DNA of 64,000 nucleotides from JANSWY01 sp965243755. Its GTDB lineage: Bacteria; Bacteroidota; Bacteroidia; Cytophagales; Cyclobacteriaceae. Location: NCBI GenBank assembly GCA_965243755.1, contig CBDEVW010000004.1, forward strand, positions 638,222 to 702,221. The letters run 5' to 3'. A program made the translations under genes and the position numbers. The notes under the pieces are model-generated. The model ran no database searches and was not told where the DNA came from. It was given only the letters and a program-made list of their open reading frames with translations. Shown in pieces: positions 8,809 to 17,091 of this stretch. Numbering within the stretch: position 1 is the stretch's first letter; each line of letters starts with the position of its first letter.

Positions 8809-9222
8809 ATGAAAAAGTTAATAATACTATCTGCAATTACTCTTATTGCGACCTGCACATATTGTCAGGAGCTATTTCCATTAAGTTTCGGTTCAAGTAT
8901 TAAAGATCTTTATTCTCTAGTACTTGAAGATGAAAACATTTATATCACAGATGATTCTTCAAACAAGATGAAGGAGGTGATGTATGGAGAAACTAAATAT
9001 TATCTTTCTTTTGGGGAAAATGGGCTAAAAGCTGTGGGGCTTAAGGTTAATAGTAATTATCTATTCAGCTGGGTAAATAGATCATATAATGCGGCGATAA
9101 CAAAAGAGCACGATGGAAGATTTCAAAGGTGGTTAAGCCCTATGACCCCACACTATTGTTATGAGTTTAGTTCTGATTATAAAATACTAATGGAGTATCC
9201 ACCAGGTAAGATACAGTTCTAA
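8809..9222 (+). CDS. Small exported protein of unknown function
   Basis: 137 residues from the ATG at 8809, preferred over upstream in-frame starts because it gives a clean signal peptide (MKKLIILSAITLIATCTYCQ). The mature part starts ELFPLSFGSSIKDLYSLV, a pattern seen in small periplasmic proteins that compare state or shape, but no family can be named. It has two cysteines in the C-terminal half, one in PHYCYEF. It is divergent from the XRE repressor and likely under its control. Confidence 0.65.
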   Translation: MKKLIILSAITLIATCTYCQELFPLSFGSSIKDLYSLVLEDENIYITDDSSNKMKEVMYGETKYYLSFGENGLKAVGLKVNSNYLFSWVNRSYNAAITKEHDGRFQRWLSPMTPHYCYEFSSDYKILMEYPPGKIQF

Positions 9223-9276
9223 AAACAATCAAAATATCAGTTTTTTTAGTGCTCAAAATGGACCTTGCTCCGAATA

Positions 9277-9296
9277 AATACCCATAACTAGGTATG
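9277..9296. promoter_or_regulatory. AATACC-N8-GGTATT-type motif, site 1
   Basis: AATACC at 9277 and GGTATG at 9291, spacer 8. Lies 40 bp upstream of the small secreted peptide gene at 9336. One mismatch in the last base against the consensus of the six island sites. Confidence 0.5.
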
Positions 9297-9335
9297 GATT
9301 TTCTTGACCTAATTTGTTTTATTGAGTACTAAAAA

Positions 9336-9596
9336 ATGAAAAAGACAAAAATATTATTCTTAGGTTTTCTTATTGGGTTTTGTTCTATTGTGATGTTTAG
9401 TAGTAAGCAGGCAATTGCCGAAATACAAGAATTAGATTGTTCTGTTTGTTATTGGAATGATCTTAAATACTCCATTGGTTCCAGAATCTGTATGTCTACG
9501 GATGTTAGTGGTGCTTCAGGTTTAGCTGAATGTCAAATTGGAGCTGAGAAGAAACCGGTTTGGGTCGTGATAAGCAGTAGCAAATGCTCTGATTAG
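9336..9596 (+). CDS. Small secreted cysteine-rich peptide
   Basis: 86 residues. A hydrophobic leader ends with KQAIA before E, an ordinary AxA signal peptidase I site close to residue 28. The 58-residue remainder has five cysteines (LDCSVC, RICMS, AEC, KCSD). It is not a clear paralogue of the 13.5-14.8 kb peptides: it has no LNSxxxANA spacer motif and no C-x7-C loop. It does share the same leader logic (cleavage before Glu) and lies at the head of the same locus. It may be another cargo or an immunity-type peptide. Function unknown. Confidence 0.65.
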   Translation: MKKTKILFLGFLIGFCSIVMFSSKQAIAEIQELDCSVCYWNDLKYSIGSRICMSTDVSGASGLAECQIGAEKKPVWVVISSSKCSD

Positions 9597-9730
9597 GATA
9601 GCTATGATGTTTATATCCTAGTTGTTGGCTTACACTTCAAACCAAAGGTTATAATGAAAAGGAGCAGATTGTCTCCTTTTTAGTTCTTTACATGGGATAT
9701 TTTCGGATTTTTTTCCTCAACAAAAAAAAA

Positions 9731-9823
9731 TATTGAATTATTGAAACATTTTACTTAACCTTGTAACCGTGATTCATTAAAGTATCTGGTCAGCCATTAA
9801 CTATCGATTCATCAATTATGAAC
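9731..9823 (+). repeat. Promoter/leader repeat, copy 1
   Basis: About 93 bp before and over the start codon at 9818 resemble 29847-29939, by eye about 70 % identical. The block next to the start codon, AACTATCGATTCATCAAT (9799-9816), is identical in both copies. Conservation is strongest in the untranslated leader, which suggests a regulatory leader or a recently duplicated cassette head. Confidence 0.7.
9733..9763 (+). promoter_or_regulatory. Candidate promoter of the glycosyltransferase/peptide operon
   Basis: TTG at 9733-9735 and, 20 nt on, TAACCTTG at 9756-9763 (one mismatch to TAnnTTTG). The leader to the ATG at 9818 is about 45 nt. The homologous copy at 29847-29939 has lost the -7 match. 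Confidence 0.45.
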
Positions 9824-11533
9824 AAACAAAGGGAACTAGCACCTAAAGGTGTAATAACTTACTCGTATGTCCTGCTCACAGCTATTTTAACTGTGGCTTT
9901 CATGATTCTTCCGATAATTTCGTTGAAGGAGGAACCTCTTTATATCTCTATTCCGGTATGTGCTTTAACGTTTTTTACAACATGGGAATTTCTCAGCTAT
10001 GTTTTATTGTATATTGTGATCACTATCAAGCCGAAAGCGAGTTCTGAAAAAACGGTACTAGATCAAAATTTAGCCGAATACCCTTTTATATCCTTTGTAA
10101 TCCCATCATTTCACGAGCCCTTCGACGTTGCAAAGCTTACTTTAGATTCTGCTCTGGAGATTAACTATCCAGGTGTTAAGGAGATTATTGTTGTAGATAA
10201 TTCAACTAATGTAGACAGCAGCATAGATTTCATTAAATGGAGAGACTATGTTGTTGAGATGGGTGAAAAAACTGATTGGAATGTGAGTGTCAGGTTCATT
10301 CATAATGATGATACGGCAGGACTTAAGCCTGGAAATTTAGACTTGGCTCAAAGTTATTTGAGCAATGATTCAGAATATGTTGTTTTCTTGGATATTGATT
10401 CAACATTGCCATGTGATTCAAATTTGTTGCAACGAAGTATTGCGGAATTTGGAGCTGATAACACTTTAGGGTGGGTTCAATTTCTTACGAAATCTACTAA
10501 TAACTCCTTTAACAAGGCTTCTGAAGCGATTGGAGTTTATCAAAATCTACTACGTATTACATGTCATTTCAGGTCTTTTGGCGGATTTACTCTTTTCTAC
10601 GGGCACAACGCAATTTGGAAAAGAGAATGTCTCGAAAAACTTGGGCCTTGGCTTGAGAAACATAGAGGTCAGATTATGGTAACTGAAGATATCCTAAAAA
10701 GTATAATTGCTTATAATTCAGGTTATTATGGTAAGTCTATCGGAATTGAGACCGGCGAATGGGTTCCGAATTCTCTAGGAGCTTTAGAAAGCATGTGGCA
10801 GAGATGGACATATGGAACATGCCAAATAATCGGGAAGTATTTTTTTCCTATACTGAAGACCAAGAGAATGACTTTTTTAGAGAAATATGATTTGTTACAT
10901 TCCATTCTTCTCTATTGGGGGTATGCAATCACCTACCCATTGGCCATATTGTACCAGTTTTTACTTCCTCCTGATGTTAGTTGGGTTTTCATAATAATCT
11001 CCTGTATGCTACCTCAAATTTTTAGTGGAATAAGTGTTTACAAGCACTATCTAAGCAGTCAGCATAAGAGTATAACAGAAAAAGTCAGAGATTTTTACAC
11101 TGGTGCTATTATGATATCCAGCTTTGTAACTGTTGTTCAGTTGAAGGGGACATATAACTATCTGTTGAACGTTGATCAGGGATGGAAGGTAACCGAAAAG
11201 CGTGTAAAAGGCTCCAAGTCGTTTTGGTATATTACAAAGAGGTACATACTTTACTTGGTATTTGGGTTTGGAATGCTTGGTTCATCAGTAATTTCTTGGG
11301 CATACAACTTTGATATGGAGCCAATAAAGCTTCTCAATTATGCACCAATGTTAATTATTTCATTTAACCTAATTCTTTCAATAGTTTTCTTTGGAAATGC
11401 TTCAAGGAAAGTATCCAATTCTGTTGAGGGTTCAACAATAGATTTTGTTAATGGCAGGATAGATATTAATAATAATTCGGATCATTTGGTCAAATCAGAG
11501 AACTATACGAAAAGTCTTGTCTTAACTGATTAA
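9818..11533 (+). CDS. Membrane-bound family 2 glycosyltransferase (cellulose-synthase-like)
   Basis: 571 residues with two N-terminal membrane segments, a cytoplasmic GT2 domain (about 85-345) and several C-terminal membrane segments. Visible GT-A motifs are VIPSFHEP, VVDNS (Asp127), FLDIDS (Asp192/Asp194), TED (289-291) and an RW box, MWQRWTYG (328-330). The box stands where QxxRW stands in processive synthases, but the first Gln is replaced. The enzyme would transfer sugars from nucleotide donors at the inner membrane. It heads the locus, with a Wzy_C-type protein and the peptide genes directly behind it, so the sugar could be placed on the peptides; a capsule role is equally possible. Confidence 0.85.
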   Translation: MNKQRELAPKGVITYSYVLLTAILTVAFMILPIISLKEEPLYISIPVCALTFFTTWEFLSYVLLYIVITIKPKASSEKTVLDQNLAEYPFISFVIPSFHEPFDVAKLTLDSALEINYPGVKEIIVVDNSTNVDSSIDFIKWRDYVVEMGEKTDWNVSVRFIHNDDTAGLKPGNLDLAQSYLSNDSEYVVFLDIDSTLPCDSNLLQRSIAEFGADNTLGWVQFLTKSTNNSFNKASEAIGVYQNLLRITCHFRSFGGFTLFYGHNAIWKRECLEKLGPWLEKHRGQIMVTEDILKSIIAYNSGYYGKSIGIETGEWVPNSLGALESMWQRWTYGTCQIIGKYFFPILKTKRMTFLEKYDLLHSILLYWGYAITYPLAILYQFLLPPDVSWVFIIISCMLPQIFSGISVYKHYLSSQHKSITEKVRDFYTGAIMISSFVTVVQLKGTYNYLLNVDQGWKVTEKRVKGSKSFWYITKRYILYLVFGFGMLGSSVISWAYNFDMEPIKLLNYAPMLIISFNLILSIVFFGNASRKVSNSVEGSTIDFVNGRIDINNNSDHLVKSENYTKSLVLTD

Positions 11534-11650
11534 TTAATCTAAAAAAAAATACATCAATAATACATCGATGGTAGGTATCTTAGGTTTAACAATAAATATT
11601 CTGTTTAATATTGACCGAATAAATAAGAAACTCCGAATCAACCAAGAAGT

Positions 11651-13513
11651 ATGAAATTCATCAACTCTAAAAATCTAATTGAGTTCGGGATAATTGTGAC
11701 TTTCACAATTCTTCTCATTCTGATTCCATCTATAGATTTGAAAGGTTATTATAATTCAACAATCTCGAGTAAGTCAGTGTTTTTTCAAGCGGCTATGTGC
11801 TTTTCGCTATATCTCCTGGTGTTGAGAAGTCTGCTTTACGGGGGTTCAATTGCCTACAGTGTTAATGCATTGGATTTTGTTATTTTAGCCTTTGTACTTT
11901 ATGTAACTGTCAACAGGTACTTTCTACAAGAAATCGTTAGCCACTCAATAAGATATTCCGATTTTATTTGGCTAATATGCTTTTATTTTATTTTAAGAAT
12001 TTTCAATAGAAATACTCAATTGTTTTTATTGTATGGTGCTGTTCTTGGGGCTTTAATTCAAGCAATTATTGGATTGCTTCAATTATTTGATGTTGTAAAA
12101 TCGAATCATGCCTTATTTAAAGTTACAGGAAGCTTCTTCAATCCAGGGCCTTATGCAGGTTTTGTCGCAGTTGGATTCATTATTTCATTAGGACTATACT
12201 TATTTAAAGATAGGTTGTTGAATGAGATTTTCAAACCATTTAAGTGGCGGGAGTGGATCGCTAACTTTCTATTTGAATATTTGCCCCTTGCAACCATTCT
12301 TTCAAGTATAGCAATTTTGCCGAGTACTCAATCAAGATCCGCATGGCTTGCTGTAAGCATTGCCGCGATACTTTTGTTTTTTATGCGGTATAATTTGGCT
12401 GCAAGAATACAGAATTATAAGGTTTTAACTAGGATTTTGATGATTTCCGGGTTTTTGATCTGTGTACTATCAGTTGGATTTGGGTTATACCAATTTAAAA
12501 AAGATTCAGCAAATGGACGAATTTTAGTGTGGAATGTTACCAAAGAAATCATAAAGGATCATCCATTAATAGGAGTTGGTTTTGATAATTTTAAATCACA
12601 ATATATGAGTTATCAAGGCCAGTTCTTTGTTGATCATGCCGAGAATGATAACGTATTTTTAGCAGACAATACCTTCTATGCATTCAACGAAATTTTGCAA
12701 TTAGGAGCTGAGAATGGACTGATTAGTGTTATTATACTTTTTTTGATCACTGGATTATTGCTTTGGTTTTTGAAGAATCAGAAAGCGAAGGTAGAAAGCA
12801 TAGTAGCATTTGCAGGGATACTCTCATACTTTGTAATAGCCATGTTTTCTTATCCAAATGAAATATTACCAACCAAGATATTGCTGGTATTAATAATAGG
12901 TTTGATAGGAAGTAATTGTTCAAAGCCATTATACACAAAGCGAATCATATTCAAGCCAATATTCAACTCTTTAGCACTAACCATTATTGTAGGGATTTCT
13001 ACTTATCAGCTTATAATTCGGTCAAATGAATTTAAAGCAATGAATGAAGCTAATAAGAGCTACCAATCTGCAAAATATGAACGGTGCATCGAAATTTGTA
13101 ATGCAAACATTGAGGGTTTCATGAAGAACAATGGAGAAATGTTGCTAATTCTTGGTAAGTCCTATTATTTTCAGAATCAATATGATTCATCATCAAATTT
13201 TCTCAGAGAGGCATCAAAATTTTCAAATAGCACCATAGTTCAAAATTCCATTGGGGATTCATATAAAGCATTGGGTGATATCGATTCTGCAGTAAAACAT
13301 TATACTCAAGCAGACCAAATGATACCTGCAAGAATCTATTCGAAATACTTATTGGCGAAAATGTACCAAGAATATGGCCAATACAAGATAGCGAAGGGAT
13401 ATGCTAATAAAATACTAAATCATAAAGTGAAAATAAATAATAGAGCAGCAAAGGAAATTAGGTGGGAAATGAAAAAAATGATTAACAAATATTCTCAAAC
13501 CGTACTCGAGTAA
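11651..13513 (+). CDS. O-antigen-ligase-like (Wzy_C) membrane protein with C-terminal TPRs
   Basis: 620 residues with about ten to twelve membrane segments. The Wzy_C-type periplasmic loop contains FFNPGPYAGFVAVG, TQSRSAWLA and GRILVWNVTKEIIKDHPLIG followed by NTFYAFNEILQLGAENG. From about residue 470 the protein turns into tetratricopeptide repeats. This superfamily includes O-antigen ligases and protein O-oligosaccharyltransferases (PglL-like), which move lipid-linked glycans to acceptors in the periplasm. It ends 36 bp before the first peptide gene and is co-directional with the glycosyltransferase. Peptide O-glycosylation is therefore a reasonable, unproven hypothesis. Confidence 0.82.
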   Translation: MKFINSKNLIEFGIIVTFTILLILIPSIDLKGYYNSTISSKSVFFQAAMCFSLYLLVLRSLLYGGSIAYSVNALDFVILAFVLYVTVNRYFLQEIVSHSIRYSDFIWLICFYFILRIFNRNTQLFLLYGAVLGALIQAIIGLLQLFDVVKSNHALFKVTGSFFNPGPYAGFVAVGFIISLGLYLFKDRLLNEIFKPFKWREWIANFLFEYLPLATILSSIAILPSTQSRSAWLAVSIAAILLFFMRYNLAARIQNYKVLTRILMISGFLICVLSVGFGLYQFKKDSANGRILVWNVTKEIIKDHPLIGVGFDNFKSQYMSYQGQFFVDHAENDNVFLADNTFYAFNEILQLGAENGLISVIILFLITGLLLWFLKNQKAKVESIVAFAGILSYFVIAMFSYPNEILPTKILLVLIIGLIGSNCSKPLYTKRIIFKPIFNSLALTIIVGISTYQLIIRSNEFKAMNEANKSYQSAKYERCIEICNANIEGFMKNNGEMLLILGKSYYFQNQYDSSSNFLREASKFSNSTIVQNSIGDSYKALGDIDSAVKHYTQADQMIPARIYSKYLLAKMYQEYGQYKIAKGYANKILNHKVKINNRAAKEIRWEMKKMINKYSQTVLE

Positions 13514-13549
13514 ACTATTAATAAATTAATTAACTAAAACTTTTCTAAA

Positions 13550-13774
13550 ATGAAAAAGAGAATTGTATTTACTGTATCGTGCATTGCGCTTGCGACTGTG
13601 GGGTATATGAATCTCAATGAATCTAATAAAAATTCACAAGATTCGATTTTTGAATTAAATTCAATCACTTTGGCAAATGCAGAAACTCCAACTGCAGATT
13701 GTTATGAACACGCTGGGAGTTACTGTAAAACACCTCAGAGAATTTGGTTTAACGCCCGCAATGCAAATCAGTAA
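13550..13774 (+). CDS. Exported precursor peptide 1 (NVEALA-like leader, C-x7-C core)
   Basis: 74 residues. A hydrophobic segment with a conserved Cys11 (CIAL) is followed by a hydrophilic spacer and LNSITLANA before E, giving a 44-residue leader and a 30-residue core. The core carries C-x7-C (loop YEHAGSY) followed by KTPQRIWFN. The leader layout resembles Pfam NVEALA peptides of Bacteroidota, with ANAE in place of NVEA. It is nearly identical to peptide 2 around CKTPQRIW. The ANA motif fits signal peptidase I cleavage, but it sits about 25 residues beyond the hydrophobic segment, unlike a normal signal peptide. Confidence 0.85.
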   Translation: MKKRIVFTVSCIALATVGYMNLNESNKNSQDSIFELNSITLANAETPTADCYEHAGSYCKTPQRIWFNARNANQ

Positions 13775-13830
13775 TTATCAAAACCAACTTGCGAAAGCTA
13801 CTAAATTGGTTTCAACTTAAATCTTAAATT

Positions 13831-14055
13831 ATGAATAAACGAATTGCTATATCTATTTTATGTTTTGGCTTAACATTGCTAGGGATTCTAAATATGAATG
13901 TTACTCAACAAAGCTCTGATACTTTGTTAATGGACTTGAATTCTGTTGCCGTTGCTAATGCTGAACAAGACACATTTACCTGTTTGGTTTGGTCTGGAAT
14001 GTACTGCAAAACGCCACAAAGAATTTGGTACAACGCTTATAATCCACCAAAATAA
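13831..14055 (+). CDS. Exported precursor peptide 2 (C-x7-C core)
   Basis: 74 residues, paralogue of peptide 1. The leader is 44 residues ending LNSVAVANA before E; the 30-residue core has C-x7-C (loop LVWSGMY) then KTPQRIWYN. Cys11 in the hydrophobic segment is conserved. It lies 56 bp behind peptide 1 with no terminator between them. Confidence 0.85.
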   Translation: MNKRIAISILCFGLTLLGILNMNVTQQSSDTLLMDLNSVAVANAEQDTFTCLVWSGMYCKTPQRIWYNAYNPPK

Positions 14056-14253
14056 ATAGAGAAATATTTAAGGTAAATACTTCTTTTTTAGTATTGATAC
14101 TTCTTGAAGGGGTACTAAAATTGGATTCTCTGAAGTCCATATTATTAATTACAGATCCTTGATGAATTAAATGCAATAGCATTATATATAAATAGTAATC
14201 AAAATAATTTCAAAATTAACAAGGGATACATCATCCCATAAAATAGAACTAAT

Positions 14254-14475
14254 ATGAAAAAAGTTATAACACTAATGTTTACTATGGCCTTAGCTGTAGG
14301 AGTTACACAAATGGAATTCTCAAATTCTTCAGAAGACCTGTTAGGATTGTCTGAATTGAATTCTTTAAGCATTGCTAATGCTGAAACTCCAGTTGTTGTT
14401 TGCAAATATGAATATAGAAAGTTCTGTTGGCATCAAGGTCATGGATTTGATAATTATTATTCAACAGGAAATTAA
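14254..14475 (+). CDS. Exported precursor peptide 3 (C-x7-C core, divergent tail)
   Basis: 73 residues. The leader is 43 residues ending LNSLSIANA before E; the 30-residue core has C-x7-C (loop KYEYRKF) but then WHQGHGFDNYY instead of [KN]TP. It lacks the Cys in the hydrophobic segment. A 198-bp gap precedes it and a 7-bp hairpin follows, so it may form its own transcript. Core divergence with leader conservation is typical of secreted effector or toxin families. Confidence 0.82.
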   Translation: MKKVITLMFTMALAVGVTQMEFSNSSEDLLGLSELNSLSIANAETPVVVCKYEYRKFCWHQGHGFDNYYSTGN

Positions 14476-14484
14476 CATTTCTTT

Positions 14485-14504
14485 GGGCCACATGACAGTG
14501 GCCC
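14485..14504 (+). terminator. Hairpin behind peptide 3 (weak terminator or mRNA end)
   Basis: GGGCCAC (14485-14491), 6-nt loop, GTGGCCC (14498-14504); perfect 7-bp GC-rich stem but only a short T tract behind it. It may stabilise the 3' end of the peptide mRNA. Confidence 0.4.
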
Positions 14505-14546
14505 TTCTAATACTACAAACTTTGAAAACATAAAAACATATTAAAA

Positions 14547-14768
14547 ATGAATAAAAGAATATTTATATCAGCAATGTGTATTGCTATGTCTGTATTTGGT
14601 TTTTTACAAATAACCGAATCCAATCAAAATATGGATCAATCATTAATTGAATTGAATTCAGTGGCAGTGGCAAATGCAGAAGATGCACCAGCAGTTTGTT
14701 ATTATGCTCCTGGATATTTTTGCAATACCCCGGATGGAATACTTTGGTATAATGTTCGGTTTAAATAA
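14547..14768 (+). CDS. Exported precursor peptide 4 (C-x7-C core)
   Basis: 73 residues. The leader is 44 residues ending LNSVAVANA before E; the 29-residue core has C-x7-C (loop YYAPGYF) then NTPDGILWYN. Cys11 is conserved (CIAM). A piece of its own leader is repeated directly after its stop codon (14763-14825), the trace of a further tandem copy. Confidence 0.85.
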   Translation: MNKRIFISAMCIAMSVFGFLQITESNQNMDQSLIELNSVAVANAEDAPAVCYYAPGYFCNTPDGILWYNVRFK

Positions 14769-14825
14769 CCGAATCCAATCAAAATATGGATCAATCATTA
14801 GTTGAATTGAATTCAGTGGCTGTGG
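14763..14825 (+). repeat. Remnant of another tandem peptide gene
   Basis: 63 bp that copy 14608-14670, inside peptide gene 4, with two mismatches. The copy encodes the spacer and LNSVAV part of the leader, lacks start and core, and is fused to the stop codon of gene 4. This points to deletion or recombination between tandem copies. Confidence 0.8.
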
Positions 14826-14875
14826 TAATATTGTATAATAGGAGGCCGGCATAGGTCTTACTAAATTATTGTCAT

Positions 14876-14920
14876 TCTCGCAATGAAATATTTCTAACAT
14901 TGCGAGATTGACTTATTTTT
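14876..14920 (+). terminator. Attenuator-like hairpin between peptide genes and the lipoprotein/transporter genes
   Basis: TCTCGCAATG (14876-14885) pairs perfectly with CATTGCGAGA (14898-14907) over a 12-nt loop, followed by a short T-rich stretch. It ends 12 bp before the lipoprotein gene at 14932. A partial terminator here would give more peptide than exporter message from one operon. Confidence 0.55.
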
Positions 14921-14931
14921 AAAGAAAAATA

Positions 14932-16005
14932 ATGAAGTTTGTATATTTCTGTGTGAGCCTAACGTTTGGCTTAGCAATGGGGTGCCAACCCAGTCAAAGT
15001 AACCTATTTAGGGATATTAACAATGTCGGTAAAAGTTTTCCTGGAATTGATTCCGTTGACTTTCAGAAAAAATTTACGTTCGACCAATCTGATGTGAGAG
15101 ATTTATGGCTTGTTGATGATTCAATAATACTGATTCACACCCAATCAAGGGTTCCTGAGAATTTTTTATACATGTTGGATCGTTCAACTAATACCCTAGT
15201 AGATACGATTTTAACTTACGGAAGAGGACCCAAGGAAGCAATTGGGTTATCGGATTCTGGGATTTTCGGTGACAGTATTTGGGGGCGAGACCCAACAAAG
15301 CAAGTCATCTATAAATTTCCTGCCAATATATTTTTAAGTAACAGGAATGATACTTTAATCCAGGACTATAAAATCAATAGACACTATTATAATTTGGTAG
15401 CTGTTAATGACCGTATATTATTAGGCAGCTCTCCTATATATAATAATGATTCATCTGACATTGGATATTTATTTGAAGCTTACGACTACAAATCCCAAAG
15501 TATTACCATGAAATTTGGTAAAATCCTTTCTAATGGGAAAATACCTATTGGCTCCTTGGTTGATACACATGGAAATGTTTTGGCTGTTAACCCAAAAGGA
15601 ACCAAAGTAGCAGCCGCTTATTTATTCAAGGATGCTTTGGAAATATTTGATGTTGCCAGCGGAGAAAAGTTGAGCGATTATGGCGGTGGAATGATAGATG
15701 AAATTCCCTTTGAAGTGGGTGATTCAGAAGGTCATGCATATATGAGAATGGTAGAAGAAAATAAGAGGACATATGTTATTGCTAAAGCCACTAATGAATA
15801 CATATATTTAATGTATTCTGGTGAGCATTTCTTCGACGAAGGCTCTCATTTGGGGAATGAAATACATGTGTTTGACTGGAATGGTGAACCTGTGAAGAAA
15901 ATTGCATTACCTTTTCGAATCCAAGCTTTTGTTGTTGGTTCCAGTGAAGAAATACTGGTTTGTGATGAATTCGGTAAATTCTATGAAGGAGTAATTAGGT
16001 TTTAA
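14932..16005 (+). CDS. Six-bladed beta-propeller-like lipoprotein A
   Basis: 357 residues. Lipobox AMGC (Cys18) predicts an outer-membrane or periplasmic lipoprotein. The rest has repeated beta-strand units such as LWLVDDSIILIHT, YGRGPKEAIG, and a final IHVFDWNGEPVKKI.....F. This pattern is typical of the TolB-like six-bladed propeller lipoproteins (BF3164-type) that accompany NVEALA peptides in Bacteroidota. It is a paralogue of the next gene, 13 bp downstream. Propellers usually bind peptides or proteins, so it may be a receptor, chaperone or immunity protein for the exported peptides. Confidence 0.75.
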   Translation: MKFVYFCVSLTFGLAMGCQPSQSNLFRDINNVGKSFPGIDSVDFQKKFTFDQSDVRDLWLVDDSIILIHTQSRVPENFLYMLDRSTNTLVDTILTYGRGPKEAIGLSDSGIFGDSIWGRDPTKQVIYKFPANIFLSNRNDTLIQDYKINRHYYNLVAVNDRILLGSSPIYNNDSSDIGYLFEAYDYKSQSITMKFGKILSNGKIPIGSLVDTHGNVLAVNPKGTKVAAAYLFKDALEIFDVASGEKLSDYGGGMIDEIPFEVGDSEGHAYMRMVEENKRTYVIAKATNEYIYLMYSGEHFFDEGSHLGNEIHVFDWNGEPVKKIALPFRIQAFVVGSSEEILVCDEFGKFYEGVIRF

Positions 16006-16018
16006 GTATTAAAAGATT

Positions 16019-17089
16019 ATGAAAAGACTCATACACTTATTTGTATTTATCGGAATGCTTGGTTGTGGTTCAGACAAGGATAAAGATGTCAGGACTATGG
16101 AGAGTACATTTGACACTTTTCCTAAGACTTCTTTAGTTGAAACCGCAGACACACTTTTCAAATTTGAACGGGATATAGTGAATCAAGTGCATATCGTCTC
16201 TGACTCTATACTTTTGATTCATGCATCTGGAATAGCAACAGAATATTACTTCTATTCATATAGTTTGTCAGATGGAACATTGCTGAATGAATTTCTTGCA
16301 TACGGTAATGGTCCAGGGGAAGGGTTAGGTGTTGCTACATCTGGAGTGATTGGAGACTCATTATGGGCCCGGGATGTTACAAAATCGTTTTTAATAAAAT
16401 ATCCACTAAAAGAATTGGTATTAAAAACTGAAAACTACAAAGTTTACCCTTTCGATAGGTTTTATTTTGATTGTTTAATGGTTGATGATTCAACCATTCT
16501 TGGAGCAAGCCCACTTGACCTAATGAGTGATGCAAAAAATTCATTCTTATTAGAACGTAAGAATTTGTATACACAAAATGTTCTAAATGGTTTTATTACA
16601 ATGAAATCTGAGGGGCAAACTCCAGCAACAGTCTTAAATGAAATACATAGGTCAACAATGGGATATAATCATCAGTCGCAGAAAGTAGTTTTAGCCTATA
16701 GCTACATGGATGCAATTGAAATCATTGATTTAGAGAAAAATAGTTCTGTAGCAAGCGTTTCTGGTCCAGATCAATTTTTGCCAGTATACAATGTAAGGGA
16801 AAGTGACAATTTTGTCCAAATGTTAGTTACCCCAAATACACGTGAGGCTTATAGGAGAGTGTTAACTACAAATTCTAAAATTTACGGAATGTATTCAGGG
16901 AATGAAATAAAAAACCCCAGTAGTATAGAGTTCATGAATATTCATGTCTTTGATTGGGATGGTAAACCAACAAACAGGATATCATTTTCATCACCAATCT
17001 CGGCCTTCACAGTAGATCAAAATAATCAATTTTTGATTGTGATAGATGAGGAAGGCTATGTGTTAAAAATCAAAATGGAATTAAGCTAA
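16019..17089 (+). CDS. Six-bladed beta-propeller-like lipoprotein B
   Basis: 356 residues, lipobox MLGC (Cys16). Same architecture as lipoprotein A: HIVSDSILLIHASG, YGNGPGEGLG, GDSLWARDVTK and NIHVFDWDGKPTNRI align motif by motif. Overall similarity is moderate, so the duplication is old and the two copies may recognise different partners. It is followed after 2 bp by the thioredoxin-like gene. Confidence 0.75.
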   Translation: MKRLIHLFVFIGMLGCGSDKDKDVRTMESTFDTFPKTSLVETADTLFKFERDIVNQVHIVSDSILLIHASGIATEYYFYSYSLSDGTLLNEFLAYGNGPGEGLGVATSGVIGDSLWARDVTKSFLIKYPLKELVLKTENYKVYPFDRFYFDCLMVDDSTILGASPLDLMSDAKNSFLLERKNLYTQNVLNGFITMKSEGQTPATVLNEIHRSTMGYNHQSQKVVLAYSYMDAIEIIDLEKNSSVASVSGPDQFLPVYNVRESDNFVQMLVTPNTREAYRRVLTTNSKIYGMYSGNEIKNPSSIEFMNIHVFDWDGKPTNRISFSSPISAFTVDQNNQFLIVIDEEGYVLKIKMELS

Positions 17090-17091
17090 TA

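Noticed and set aside
9310..9316. -7 promoter element TAATTTG before the peptide at 9336
   Set aside because: One base short of TAnnTTTG and no TTTG at 19-21 nt upstream.
13781..13812. Terminator between peptides 1 and 2 (AAACCAA...TTGGTTT)
   Set aside because: Only 7 bp, 18-nt loop, AT-rich and without T run; more likely chance.
13550..14768. Lanthipeptide, graspetide or double-glycine bacteriocin precursors
   Set aside because: No GG site, no LanB/LanM, ATP-grasp, radical SAM or C39 peptidase gene in the window; the leader is of an exported ANA-E type.
13976..14900. Minus-strand open frames across the peptide genes
   Set aside because: They overlap well-supported plus-strand peptide genes in antisense and show no leader or domain.
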